Shown here one piece after another: positions 11,223 to 23,900 of a DNA stretch of 64,000 nt. The stretch is taken from the NCBI GenBank assembly GCA_949825045.1, contig OX463836.1, positions 14,980,329-15,044,328 of the forward strand, written 5' to 3'. The stretch's first letter is position 1. The number at the start of each line of letters is the position of its first letter. The position numbers and the translations under genes are program-made. This DNA comes from Argyresthia goedartella (lineage: Eukaryota > Arthropoda > Insecta > Lepidoptera > Argyresthiidae). The notes under the pieces were generated by a model. That model did no database searches. It was not told where the DNA came from and was given only the letters and a program-made list of their open reading frames with translations.

Positions 11223-12592
11223 AGTAAAATGGACAACAATAGCATTTCTCCGCGTTTAATAACATGTCATTTTTGTCACACCATTCACTCAGCTGTTTGA
11301 GGTCTTCCTCTAAGAGGTTGCAGTCTTTAGGTGAGGTAATCGGCCTGGTCAACTTAAGGTCATCGGCAAACATGTAAAATTGTGAGTTACTAAATCTACC
11401 TATGTCGTTGACAAAAACATTAAAAAGTATGGGACCCAGATGAGATCCCCGAGGGACTCCCGAATGAGCCTGAAATGCATTGCTGGTTTGCCCACATAAC
11501 GCCACTCTGCACTTTCTACCGTGGAGATATGACTCCAGCCATTTGATAAGGCTGCCGCCGATGCCGTACGAAGACAGTTTACCAATTAATAGTCTGTGGT
11601 TAACTCTATCGAAAGCCTTGCTAAAGTCCGTGTAAATTACATCCGTAGGGATACGGTGATCAACTGAGCGGCAAATGTCTGTCTGATAAGATAACAAAAT
11701 TGTTGTTGTCGAACGTGAGTCCAAAAAGACATGCTGATTGGGAATAATGTATGGCTTTAAAAACCAGGTCAGGTGTGCACAAACAAGTTTTTCGAAGACC
11801 TTGCCCATAACTGCGAGGATAGAAATAGGTCGATAATCCGAGACGACATTTTTTTGGCCAGATTTTAATATCGGTACTATTAATGCGTCCTTCCAGTCCT
11901 GCGGAAATATTCCTTCTGATAGGGAAAGATTATAAATATGACGGAGGGGGACGGCAAGTGCAGCTGCTGCTCTCGTGTTAAAGACAGAAGGTATGCCGTC
12001 CAAACCGGCCCCTTTATAAGGGTCAAGTCCTTTAAGGGCTCTTAGTACTTCCTTATCAGAAAAACTGATGCTGTTTAGGAAATGAGCCGAATTCTGCATT
12101 TCTGTAAGGGATACCGACGTGGCTTGACTATCCTCCTTGAACACACCCGAGAAATTCTGAGCGAAAAGATTACAGATGCTTTCAACATTTGCGTTTGTAT
12201 TCCCCAGTTGCATCTGAGAGGGAAAGCTGCTTGAACCTCCTCTTTTTGTTTTCAAAAATGACCAAAAGACTTTGGGGTTAATTTTAATAGATGCCTCCAA
12301 ACGATTCATGTAGTTACGATAACTCTGGTGTTGTAATTTGCAGCAGCTGCTGCGTAACTGCTCGTATTCAAAGAGATCTAATGGATTACCATATTTCTTG
12401 TACTTTATGTGAAATTTATTCTTTTCCTTTAACAATCTAATCAGATTGTTTGAATACCACAGGAATCTGTGTCGGGTGTTTATTGTTAAAGGGACATGCT
12501 TTGTAATCAAGTCTCGGACTGTAGTGTAAGAAACGTGAACCATATCGCTGACTGTATCACACGAACTGAATAAAGTTTTTAACTTAATGTCT
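11223..12592 (-). pseudogene. Jockey-type reverse transcriptase, antisense, cut at both ends
   Basis: An open minus-strand frame of about 443 codons carries DYRPISILAVMGKVFEKLV, TDFSKAFDRVNHRLLIGKL (motif A), SGVPRGSHLGPILFNVFVND and MFADDLKL (motif C). It ends abruptly at LLNAEKCYCCPFYSNE, where the ATTC tail of the RTE-like element abuts. The thumb and 3' UTR are missing, consistent with the RTE-like element inserting into it or with a deletion. Upstream the frame extends only to about 12590, without an endonuclease. The long uninterrupted frame suggests a comparatively young copy. Confidence 0.9.
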
Positions 12593-13244
12593 TACTTAAT
12601 CTAATTAAAACTGTTTAAGTTCATGACTTGGTCCAGAGAGTGAAATATCGTCTGGCACAGGTATTTTCATACCTAAAAGTCGGCTTCAGCTTTCATAATG
12701 TTAATAATCATAGTTAAACAATAAACATATTTTCATTTTCATATTTACATTTTATTTTATTTGGTATACAAAATTGATACATCCTTAGTCGAACTGATTC
12801 TCATTCTCAAGAAGTTTTTACTGCAGAATGATTTTACCAGCAATAAAAAAAATCGCGGACTTATAAACTACTACACCAACACTTATCTCCCTCTCACATC
12901 TGTTGTTTGAGTAAGAGCTCATTCACACGGGATTCGACATTCAAGATTCGTCAAAATGTCCCAATAGATATTATACTCGTAGATGCTGCTGATATTTTTC
13001 AATATATTATACTGATATTTTACTTCTTCACGGTACGTCAAGGGTATTGTATTAATGAATCGTGATTAGTGATCCATATTAATCAATGGTGTGTAAATGT
13101 TAATGAGTGTTTAATTTGTAAACACATTTTTTTATTGCTTTAAAATTGTCGATTTAACTATGTGTTTGATCATATTTTTTTATCTGTATTAGTGTCTTCA
13201 TATCACACTCAATTCAATCTATTTCATATAAATAGACCTCCCTG
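12593..13244. other. No gene recognised
   Basis: AT-rich sequence without recognisable coding potential, repeat structure or splice-supported exon. Confidence 0.5.
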
Positions 13245-13800
13245 TGGCATTGCTCAGTGTTTCACGCCCTGTCACAAACCGTCACAACACTCACCCAGTG
13301 TTTGAGTATTGGGCCATCGAGCCGACCTGTAATGACCTCTGGGAGGCTGTTGGTGCTGTCACGCATTCTGCTTCAGTAAGGAGGCCTTTCTCTTACGTAT
13401 TATGGCGTGGGATCAGTACGTGCTTCAACAAATATGCCCGATGCACTAAAGTAGTGTGGCAGCCCCATCAACATCCTAAAATCATTGTTATACTTGACGA
13501 GCAGAGGGTTGAGAGTATTTTGGGTATAGTTGACCCATAGGATGCACGTGTAGATTGATTGACAGTGTGCCTTGAAGAGTGAGATTTTACTGGCTTTTTA
13601 CTATGTGTAATCCTACGAGCCAATATATTCGCCCGAACTGCCAAAGCGCTGCGCTCCCACTCTATGACTAGGTCATCCCTCAGGTCCTCAGTAACTTTAT
13701 GACCAAGGTATTTGAAATGTTTTATTGCGTGTGTTACCATATTATTTAATTTAAAGACTGTGTTTATTTCTTTCGTAGTATGAAAATAAATTATCACTTC
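13245..13800 (-). pseudogene. Non-LTR reverse transcriptase C-terminal fragment, antisense
   Basis: Minus-strand translation gives VTHAIKHFKYLGHKVTEDLR, then IEWERSALAVRANILARR, and in shifted frames the later pieces ASGIFVEARTD, SRMRDSTNSLPEVI and GRLDGPILKHW. This is the thumb and connector end of an insect non-LTR RT family in which FKYLGH, ALAVRANMLARR and a C-terminal R.D.P...HW are conserved. It has several frameshifts. The plus-strand frame over 13244-13540 is a shadow of it. Confidence 0.75.
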
Positions 13801-13942
13801 GACTTTGTTTATCGATATTATTTAAGCAGTCAAGTCAAGTCATTAACTCATGGTTAATTACCAGTCTTCTAAAATATTCATGACAAATAGGTATACTATC
13901 AATATTTTTTGTCGATAGACGAACTTATATCGATACTTACCC

Positions 13943-14195
13943 TGTGCCGGTCGAGTATGTTAGTCATATTTTCACGTAATGTTAAGATAAGTTGACGACC
14001 GTCACAGATAAGGTATATTTATATTCATCACGCACTATGTCTTATGTACGTCATTAATAACATGTACCAACCTAGTATATAAGCTAGGATTTCCTATAAT
14101 AAAATTAGTCTAGTTTAGTCTCGTATTTGCGCGCATCTCAAGCCTTTTACTTTACTCCCGAAGATGTTACTCCCCTCATAATTGCCTCCGGCAAA
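13943..14195 (+). repeat. 5' LTR, 253 bp
   Basis: It begins TGTGCCGGTCGAG and ends CTCCGGCAAA. The boundaries are set by the TACCC duplication on its left and by comparison with the 3' LTR and the solo LTR at 61.2 kb, both of which also end GGCAAA directly before their duplications. The usual terminal CA is followed by AA, which is odd. It carries a TATATAAG-like promoter stretch near 14075-14085. Confidence 0.85.
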
Positions 14196-14196
14196 G

Positions 14197-14213
14197 TGGT
14201 GACCCGACTTCTA
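14197..14213 (+). other. Probable primer binding site
   Basis: TGGTGACCCGACTTC starts 2 nt after the 5' LTR with the TGG expected for pairing to a tRNA 3' CCA end. The specific tRNA was not identified. Confidence 0.5.
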
Positions 14214-14420
14214 AACATCAGCAACCTTCGGTAATAGCAGCATGGACCCAGCCACGAAGATAACTCCGTGTGCTGCCACCTTAGAAGTGCAAGCAAGAAG
14301 CACTTCGTCCAAGATTGCCGAGACCCGACTTCTGAACATCAGCAACCTTCGGTAATAGCAGCATGGACCCAGCCGCGAAGAAAACTCCGTGTGCTGCCAC
14401 CTTAATCCATAATCAAGACC
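14201..14420 (+). repeat. Tandem duplication (period 121) in the LTR element leader
   Basis: The phrase gacccgacttct occurs at 14201 and again at 14322, followed in both by the same aacatcagcaacc... and ccgtgtgctgccacctta sequences. The second copy therefore repeats the PBS-proximal leader. Confidence 0.85.
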
Positions 14421-14773
14421 CCACCCAAACCAAGACGACATCAAGCAAGCCATGACCGGACCAGATTTGAAAACGGACCAGAAGCCAAATAATTTCAACT
14501 GAAGATTTCCCGCATCGAACTCAAGATACCGGATGAATAATGAACCGATAGTCAGCCGACTGCTGATTTATCAAAATGGAGCTCGCACCAGCAGAAACGA
14601 ACGCGTCGGCAAATTCATTCACAGCAAGCAGCTTTTCAAGTTCAAGACATAGGAAGCCGTTCCAGCCCCCAGAAGAGTATTGAAACATCATCGATATACC
14701 TAATCACCCAGGAAGAACATCGCACGAAGCATAATCAAATCACTGAAGAGAGAGAGAGAGAGAGATACATATA

Positions 14774-16082
14774 CACAGTCAGGTCATAAGTTCTGTCACA
14801 AAATAAAAACTTTTGAATTTAGAACGCTGGCCACAAAAAAGTTTATTGAATTCGAATTTCGAATTTTTCATGAAAATAAAAATGTGTACTTTTTAGAATT
14901 TTCCTCATTTTTAAATATGGAGTGGACACTTAAATAAGACCGTGTCGCAGTTATTGCGTTGCATCGTTGCGGTTACGCGCCCATTCAGATATTCGACTTA
15001 CTGAAAATTTTTAATATAACCAAAAGATTCGTTTATCGTACCATAAAACGATACAATGAAGACTCTAGTGTAGATGACAGGTCAAGAAGTGGTCGCCCTC
15101 GCTCTGTTAGGACTCCAGCAGTGATAAAAGCTGTGAAGGCGCGAATTCAAAGAAAACCCATACGTAAGCAGAAACTGTTGGCCCTTCAAATGGGATTAAG
15201 CAGGAACACGGTGAAAAGGGTGTTAAATGAAGACTTAGGGCTTAGGGCGTATCGAAGAAAAACAGGACATCGTTTGGACGCTCGTTTAATGGACCTGAGA
15301 CTGAAGAGATGCCGCGCTTTGTTGAAGCGGTACGCGGGAAAAAAGCATCGGGAAATTCTTTTTTCGGATGAAAAAATTTTCACCGTGGAAGAGAGCTACA
15401 ACAAACAAAATGATAAGGTGTACGCACACAGCAGTGAAGAAGCGAGTAACCGTATTCCGCGTGTCCAATGAGGTCATTTTCCATCCTCGCTCATGGTTTG
15501 GTTGGGAGTCTCTTATTGGGGCTTAACTGAGGTACATTTTTGTGAGAAAGGCGTAAAAACGAATGCAGTTGTGTATCAAAATACAGTCCTCAAGAACCTT
15601 GTGGAACCTGTTTCTCATACCATGTTTAATAACAGGCACTGGGTATTCCAACAAGATTCGGCGCCAGCTCATAGAGCGAAAAGCACACAAGACTGGCTGG
15701 CGGCACGTGAAATCGACTTCATCCGGCACGAAGACTGGCCCTCCTCCAGTCCAGATTTGAGTCCGTTAGATTACAAGATATGGCAACACTTGGAGGAAAA
15801 GGCCTGCTCAAAGCCTCATCCTGATTTGGAGTCACTCAAGGCATCCTTGATTAAGGCTGCCGCCGATATTGACATGGACCTCGTTCGTGCTGCGATAGAC
15901 GACTGGCCGCGCAGAATAAAGGCCTGTATTCAAAATCGCGGGGGTCATTTTGAATAAACTTTATTACCATAAGAATCTATGTTTTATTAAGTTCATTTTG
16001 CTATATAAATGTTTACATAAATAATAAACATGTCTAAATTATTTCATATTGCACATGTGACAGAACTTATGACCTGACTATG
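14774..16082 (+). mobile_element. maT-type (Tc1/mariner superfamily, DD37D) transposon
   Basis: The ends are inverted repeats sharing AGTCAGGTCATAAGTTCTGT followed by CAC. TA lies outside both ends (14772-14773 and 16083-16084), the classic TA target duplication. The 1309-bp unit holds one transposase frame. A (ga)n microsatellite sits just upstream at 14748-14765. It interrupts the interior of the LTR element, so it arrived later. Except for two nonsense codons it is intact, suggesting recent activity. Confidence 0.92.
14917..15957 (+). pseudogene. maT transposase (DD37D) with two in-frame stops
   Basis: ATG 14917 opens MEWTLK, then TAA at 14935-14937, then a continuous frame with paired helix-turn-helix DNA-binding domains (KIFNITKRFVYRTIKRYNED and MGLSRNTVKRVLNEDLGLRA). 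RSGRPRSVRT lies between them. The catalytic core shows ILFSDEKIFT (first Asp), FQQDSAPAHR (second Asp) and SPDLSPLDYKIW (third Asp), with 37 residues between the second and third, hence DD37D. The second stop is TGA at 15469-15471, where related proteins usually have a codon for Arg. The frame is otherwise unbroken to the stop at 15957. Function: cut-and-paste transposition at TA sites. Confidence 0.92.
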
Positions 16083-16830
16083 TATATATATAAACGATTG
16101 GTGTACAAGATGTGCCCTATGTTGCCAAATCCCAAGGTTTTTAGGCACATAAATTTCATCAATCGACAACTTAATATTCACTCAAGAGTGAAGAGCACGC
16201 ACGTACATATGACGTACGAGATCATTGACTGCCTACAGCCAAGGTTACAGATTTAATGCTGACGCTGATTCAGCACAATCATCCTTGTGTAGGTACGGTC
16301 GCAATTATAAACAAACAGTGATTACAACTTCAACGACGTGCGATGTAAATTGACTCATCGATTCCTGAAAAATATGGGCGGCTGCAGCATCAGATGACTC
16401 TCCTGCGGATCTTTTCCAGTTATAGGTTAGGTTAGTTTACTAACCGCGAAGCCCCATTTTTCTAGTGTTTTTCTTTTTTCCAGTTTTTATTTTATTTTGT
16501 GTAGTGTGCGGCCAGACATAAGACTCGCCTGTAGGTAAATATTATGTTATTCTTTAAACTTATGTAGAATTCACATAACCGTAGTTCCTTTATTTTCCTA
16601 ATTCGTGTAAGAGTTACCTTTAGATTAAGTTGAAATATGCTCTATTACTGTCTAGTTTTATTTAACAATAACTTTCCTTAGATATAAAAATAGATTAAGT
16701 TAAAGTATGCACAATTAAGATCTGGTTTTATGTTTATTAAAATACTACTAGTTATTATTGCAGTTGATAAGTTTGTTATGGTATCTAACGTTTCCATTGT
16801 TTTATGTACATTCATTTATTTTTTTCCATA

Positions 16831-16844
16831 AAGGGGGGATTATC
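16831..16844 (+). other. Polypurine tract of the LTR element
   Basis: aaggggggattatc directly precedes the 3' LTR and is the expected plus-strand priming site. Confidence 0.7.
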
Positions 16845-17063
16845 TGTGCCGGTCGAGTATGTTAGTCATATTTTCACGTAATGTTAAGATAAGTTGACGA
16901 CCGTCACAGATAAGATAACATGTACCAACCTAGTATATAAGCTAGGATTTCCTATAATAAAATTAGTCTAGTTTAGTCTCGTATTTGCGCGCTCTCAAGC
17001 CTTTTACTTTACTCCCGAAGAAACATCTTACGTAACAACTCCCCTCATAATGGCTCTGGCAAA
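16845..17063 (+). repeat. 3' LTR, 219 bp, internally deleted
   Basis: It is nearly identical to the 5' LTR from TGTGCCGGTCGAG to the promoter region, lacks about 50 nt between CACAGATAAG and ATAACATG, and has a short insertion before the end. It ends GGCAAA and is followed by the TACCC duplication. The difference between the LTRs shows that the element is not brand new. Confidence 0.85.
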
Positions 17064-17500
17064 TACCCCATCGCTGGTTGTCAATAAATTTTTAGGTGAA
17101 AAGAATCCTACCTGTCCTGTCCAAACTTTATTGGTTTCAGTCATACAAAGTAATACGGTCGTATGAGTAAAGAGTGTCAGTATATTAACTTTTGTTCATG
17201 GAAAATAGCATTCCCTCTATTTACGTTACTTGCTTCCACTACTGTACAAAATAATGCTTGGGGAGACGAAATGTACAAATTGAAAGATCATCTGGGGCCC
17301 CAAAATAATGAAGTTTTAAAAAAATCAAATTCTTTGTTTTCTATGAATTATTAACATAATAATTAATATATGTACTGTGTAAACCATGCTATCTATCAAT
17401 ACATAAACAATTTAATTTCACCACTCCCCCATGACATTGGAGACATAGTCAGTGTGGCCACAACTGGACTCGCCCAACAATAAACAAGTATAAAGCACAG
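17064..17500. other. Unique sequence, no gene recognised
   Basis: Only a short open frame (17163-17354) without recognisable motifs is present. Nothing else is supported. Confidence 0.45.
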
Positions 17501-17504
17501 AGTA

Positions 17505-17765
17505 CAGATGTAGTGAATAATCCTTTCCTATCGGCAAAACTCGGAACAACGATAACACCCGAATGGTGCCGATGTGTCTATGAATTACTGTATTATTAAA
17601 TTACGTGTAGGCACAGGTATAGGTATCAAATAAATCGCATACTTTATTTATCAATGTCAAATGTCAAATTGCCCGTTTGACGGGTACTGAGTGCGAGTGA
17701 GGTAGTAAGACAAAAACGAACATTTCCGAGAAAATACGAAAGGAAAGGATTATTCACTACATCTG
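17505..17765. mobile_element. TA-flanked MITE, 261 bp
   Basis: The terminal inverted repeats are CAGATGTAGTGAATAATCCT... (about 25 bp), perfect at both ends, with TA immediately outside (17503-17504 and 17766-17767). No coding capacity. The TA target and short length point to a Tc1/mariner-type MITE. Confidence 0.85.
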
Positions 17766-17953
17766 TACATTACTAGTTATTATTATAAAGAAAGCTCAAA
17801 CTGCGCAAGCGCAACAGTTTAACATACATTTTTGACAGCACGATTCGGACCACAAGTCACGAATGTCAAAAAATAGCGGGTACAGGAAATTTTTTCTCAA
17901 CAAAAGCACGTGAGATGGAGCGAGTTATTTGCTAGTTTTTTCATTTAGTTTTT

Positions 17954-20900
17954 ATGGAGAGCGGTGTTAGCGGATTTAAGTATCAGCAGTTGTGGAACTC
18001 TTGCAGAATCTAAACCCAAAGACCGCGAACCGTTCATAATGCATCAAATCACACTAGACAAGGCCACTTGTGGTCAGGACGTAAGTGGTTGGATTTTGTG
18101 TCCATCGAAGACTTTCCCTGGGAAATATTATTACTTCAACGTGCTGAGCGGTGAATGCGCTTGGAGCCTTAACGTTAACGATGTAAGTTGCTTGTTTTAA
18201 CCCTAGAGAGATGATTATATTTCATACTTCTTTACAGATAATCTTACGTCTCACAGACGTATGTCCCTTTACAACAAGATCTACACCTACACTACACTCA
18301 TTCATTCATCAATTCTGACTCAATCAATCAATTCTAGTTTTTATATTTTACCTGCCTTTATGTTATTTTGAAAGAAGTAAAACCAATAATCAATAAGTAC
18401 CAATTAGTTTTATTAAAAAATAAACAAGGAAGCCTCCAATCTTCTGGATAAATGGATAAAAAATAACTTAAATTCTTTTTAATTGGCAGTGTTGACTTTC
18501 AGTTTATTTTTAAATTCTAATATCTTATTTACTATATAACTAATCAGTCATAAAAATCAAAATCTCTTTGCTGATGGAATAATATTTATTGCCTACCCCC
18601 ACTTTGACTTTTGTTTGTGGTCCAGCAATGGCTATTTATACCTTGAAGAGTGCAATGTCCTGGTATTATAATACAGTTGTCTGAAGAAATAGTTGCATTT
18701 TCTGCCCCCTTATTGACACTCTGACCCAAATTTGGGATAGTTGGTTCAACAATGGGCTCCTGATTCTCGAATGGCTTATCAATCAATTTGTCTTTGGTGT
18801 CACTCTGGTTGTCATCTTCCGTGAGGTGGTTTTCACTTTCACTGTCGCTATCCGGCGACAAATCGTCATCTTCATTGTCCAAAAATTCCGCAATTCGGCT
18901 ATCATTTACCACTCTAAGGCCTGCCATTATTATAATTATATCAATAATAAACCTGTAAACAAAGATAAATACAAATTGCTAAAATCCCACAAGTTACAAA
19001 GAAGTTACATCATATGTCCCACAGATATACACCACCCTCAATAACTCGCCACCACAAGCACTTACCACTGCACTCCGCCATCCTCTGCAAGCCCCGGGCG
19101 CCAACTAAGGCTGCTGGTATTACTAAAACCTGTGGGAACAGTTGCCAACTTTACAACAAAATTTGTCTTATTTTCCCTTGTCTATAACCATCCTGTGTAA
19201 TTCATATAAACACACTTTTAGAATGAGGTCAATCCTACGACTTATTTATTGCTTAATAAAAGGAGGCTCATTACAAGCAAAACTAAACTACCTCTTTAAT
19301 CCAAACTCCGAAAATTTACCTCCCATTTCGGATTATAGTGTACAAAAAATAATAGGGTATTTTTTTTGAAATAAAGCTATTAGTATTGTGAAATTTAAAT
19401 GTATGTTCATCTATAAACATTATATTAATTAAACTTAAAGAAATCCAATATTTTAGTTTGTCGTGAGTTATTTAAAGACAAATAAAAAGCTTTATCGCGC
19501 AATTTACGTAAAAGCATTTTTTCTGTCAAAGGAATGTCCAAATCTGGGGCACACATTCACATTACAGAGGCGTTTGGATTACAAGGGGTTCGTATTAAAG
19601 AGGTCCTGCTGTAATTAAATAAAAGCCATGAAAGGTGTGAACCCATAGCAACCAGATGAGGGTTCTACTATTTCAAATTGTTAGATTGTTAGTTTTGACC
19701 ACTTGAGTTAGTTCAATTATAAATAATAAATAAATATTAGAGGATAATCTTACACAAATGATTAAGCAAGCTCTCACCACTCTTTTGGGACATACATTAC
19801 CCTATGGGAGAAAGAGAGGCCTCAGCTTGCTCAGAGCCAAAGAAACTTAAAAGTGACCTTTTATATCCTCACCTTCCAGAAAGAAAAACTCAAAAATGAT
19901 GAACATATCAATAGAGCAGACCGTTTCCATTCTTACCCAGAGCCGTCAAGTCCACCGCTTCACATTATCAGCCCCAGCACTTTTGCATCAGCATCCAACA
20001 TCAAGCCAAATCTGGTAAACCATAGCCAAAATGTGTATATGATGAACAAACCGGCTGCACCAACTTATGACAGAGTGTGCCACAATCACTTGACAAACAA
20101 TAATTATTGCAAAACAATGCCAACAGAGTATTGTTCCCATAATGCACCAACTCCACAAATGATGAATTGTCAACCGCTTTGGGGTATACAGCCAAACTAT
20201 CAGATAATCCTAGCTCCAGCGTATCCAATGCAAACAGAATATTTTGCAGCTAATCCTTTGAAAAGACCGATGTTTGATCAAAATACACAAACTTCAAATG
20301 TACCAAATATACAAGAGAATTCTATATGGGTGCATTCAACTCAAACACCTCTATCAAGGAGGTTTCCCTCAAAGTACCAAAACCGAAAAATTTACATTCC
20401 GTTTCTGAAACGAAAAGTTGTTGTACAAAATTCAACAGCATTTAAAATCCTAAACAAGAGCATAAAGAAATCTAAGACTTCTATAGAGGAAGCTGCAAGA
20501 CAGACAGTGAAGGCTGGAGATGTATCAAATTTGAATCAGAATGATTTGAGGCTCCTCCTGTTGGCCAAACGGAGGAAGTCTGAAGACTCAGAAGAGCTGG
20601 CAAGAACTTGCAAGAAGGATATGGAAGGTAGAAAACACTTGTAAATATGTTTTTGGCAAAAATGGAGTATTGAATAACTGGCTAATAGTGGACGCAACTG
20701 GGCCTATGCCACACTGTTTGGGAAAATGCTGTATGACGCTATACAAGCTACATCACCTCTGATCGGGTTGCACAATGGTGTAATCATAAAAAAAGGAAAC
20801 ATCTAAAGTATGTAAACTTCTAAAGAGCTCATCTGTAAGTTTATCCTTTTGTTTCTAGAAGGCGAATCTAAAACAAAGAAGCAAGTAACATTTGACTTCA

Positions 20901-23900
20901 GTAACTTGGACCCAGCTGAAAGCATCCTGTCAGATACCACCGAGAGATGTATCAATGTGGTAAGCAGTAACACTACTCCACCAAGCCAAGAGTAGAATTT
21001 TCCGTCTCACACACACGCCTTGCTTGAAGCATGTGTTGTTTCATTCACAGGTGTGTGTGTGAAATGAGACGGAACCGATACTACTGAACCAAGCCAGATA
21101 TACGGCTGGCAGGCATCTAGTTGGCTTGGTGAATATAAACACAAACATAAACATTTATATAAAGGCACATACATTGCTTCTAACCCCACACTAGGATACC
21201 CTCACAGCTACATCACAAACATCCACAACCAATTTTTTTCTTTCTTCCTTGCCAGACGGGAATCAAACCCTCTCGCTTGGGAGGAAGAGCCTCGAACTGC
21301 AACCGCACAGGTCCATCAAAATGATTTAATTTTGCGTTTTGAGCTTGTACTTTGTAATTGTACTTGTCATACTTGCAGAAGCTATGCCCATGACTAATCT
21401 CGTATTACCTACTAATTTTTTGTTCTTTTAGGTTTCCGTACCTCAAAAGGTAAAAAAGGAACCCTTATAGGATCGCTCGCGTGTCCGTCCGTCCGTCTGT
21501 CAGGTACAGATAAAGTTGAAATCTTGACAAAAATATTGCTTACAAAAAACTGGAAGGGGTAAAATGACAAAACGAAAAAAAAACACCGAAATATGTCATG
21601 TAGGGTATCATTGAAAAGGGCTCTTTATAAAGTTCTCAAAAATATGTTTTTTAAATTTTTGTTTTTATAACTTCAGAAGTTATGATCAAAAATTACAACA
21701 TTGTAAACAACGTACATAATGTCATTGGCCATTAAAAACCTTTGAGGTTTATATATATCTTTATGTACTGGCTCATTCGCCAAATTTTATTCGTTGCTTT
21801 GTTTTCAAAGCATCGGCATGCATTCTGCGGCGCCCAACCATAATACTTTGTTCTATTCTCTATTCTACTTTTGACATTTCAATATTGCGTATACCTCGCG
21901 CCACGTGTTGCGAGCGGTGGCCTTGAATGCGCAGTAGTCACTTTTCAATTCCTGTACATATGTCCAGTAACTCCCGCCAACGTCGCCCAGCGCTCTTAAC
22001 TCGTGGCGCGAGCTATACAAAGCAATATTTTTCCCAGTCAATCCCCGAGATTATCTTATTTACTTCCTAATAATTACCCTTACGAAACCTATATTTAGTT
22101 TGTTTTGATTCCTCTAATGGTCAATATATCTTTTGTTGACATTCTGACATCCGCTGCAAAATTTACTGCAATCAGCCAGGTTTCTGTAATTGAAATGATA
22201 TCAAAGTTTTCGCTCAAAATGTTACGGTAAAGGTGGTGTAATTTAGATCTCAATCCACGAGTATTTTGGTAATAAATAGTAAGTTTAGAATCGAATAGAA
22301 AAAACCGGTCAAGTGCGAGTCTAAATCGCGCACGAAGGGTTCCGTACCACCGTTCAATGGAAGCGATGGTGTGGAGTGAATAGTTTGGATTTTACACAGC
22401 AAAATATTGTTTACAAAGTTATTGGTGCGGTTACTTTCACACTCCATTTACGTAACCAGGTGCATCCATAAGTTTGTATGTGGTATTGAAAGAATTGTTG
22501 TATGGGAGCCCCCTTAAATATTTATTTTATCCTGTTTTTTAGTATTTGTTGTTATAGCAGCAACATAAATACATAATCTGTGAAAATTTCAACTCTCTAG
22601 CTAGCTAGGTTCTTGAGATACAGCCTGGTGACAGACGGACGGACGGACGGACGGACAGCGGAGTCTTAGTAATAGGGTCCCGTTTGGAAACTTTCGGGTA
22701 CGGAACCCTAAAAAGGAAAGATAGAACAAAGTAATGAGAGGGTTTAGTAATTGTTGGGGGTACTTGTTGACTTGGTTGTTGTAAGGGGAGAGAAATAAGG
22801 TGGTTATTTGAGTGTGTGAATGTTTGAGGAGTAGTGATTGTGTGTGTGACAGTGTGCTTAGAGAGCAGTAGATTTGGTCACCAAAAAATAAATAACTAAT
22901 CATACAATTTTGGCAAAATCCTTACTTTTTCACTCTGGTAAGTATTCCAGAGACAGCGAGATCGCTGTTCAAAAAAAGAAAAATTCGGTTGTGGTCCGTG
23001 AATACCGAAAATGATGAATGAAACTTGATTATATGTATTTTAAAGGAGATGTATTTTTTCGGTACTGATTTTTGAACTATAATCATATGCGGTTTTTCTG
23101 GTAGGGAAACGAAATAAATAATGCCTACGATATATTTTTTTTTATTAAAACCGCCATTTTTTATTAATTTTGAAAAAATGATTTGTATGGGTGGATTTAT
23201 AACCTGCACCCTTTGCTTCACTTAGCAGCAAAAAAAAAAGTCGTTCAATCAGTTGTCATTTTTGACACTGTTTATTTGTTTACATTGCAGAGTCCGTAAT
23301 TCGGCATGCATGGGTTTCTGATCTCTGACCCGACAGTTTCTGTGGAATTAGGGGTAGAAATAATGTGAATACAACATAGTTTTTCAATGCAATGCAGGAA
23401 TGCAAAGTAAATAGCATGAATCCTCCGCTTCACACCCAGGCTCAGCTGTTAAATAATGTTCAGTTATCTACGCCTAATACTTACGGAATATGGACCAGCT
23501 AATTCAAGCGTAAAACCGCGACCTGCTGTCTCTACTTCGAATTGCTCTATTGTATTGTAATACTGATAAAGTTCATTCTTCCGCGTAACACGAAGACGAA
23601 GTTGAGTAGCCGATCAACTTGACTCACCAAACGATAGGGTCCCTGGTCGCAAGCGCAGTTATCTAAGTAGGTAGGTAGGTAGGTACAGACACCGGCAAAC
23701 TTCTTGAACATGGATTGTCATAGTGGAGGAACTCTCTCGCGCTCTCAATCACGAGCATAGACGCATTTATCTCGCTGGCGCAGTCAAGGTCATTGCTCAT
23801 GAAGTTTGCTGGCAACTGTACCTGCTGGCACGCGGAAAACCATAGTGAAACAAGGAAGTTTGAAATGTTTGTAGTCCCTGTATGAGCCATAGGCCTTCGA

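Larger units (their letters stand above)
13938..17068 (+). mobile_element. Short LTR retrotransposon (LARD/TRIM-like) with nested maT transposon
   Basis: Two direct LTR copies (13943-14195 and 16845-17063) are flanked by an identical 5-bp duplication TACCC (13938-13942 and 17064-17068). A PBS-like TGG lies at 14197 just inside the left LTR, and a purine tract (aaaggggggatta) lies just before the right LTR. The interior is only about 2.65 kb, of which 1.31 kb is the maT element, and no gag or pol motif is visible. It is probably a non-autonomous, large-retrotransposon-derivative type element. A solo LTR of the same family is at 61.2 kb. The superfamily (Pao or gypsy) cannot be decided without pol. 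Confidence 0.85.

Noticed and set aside
13244..13540. Plus-strand open frame of 98 codons
   Set aside because: It is the shadow of the antisense RT C-terminal fragment, which has recognisable motifs.
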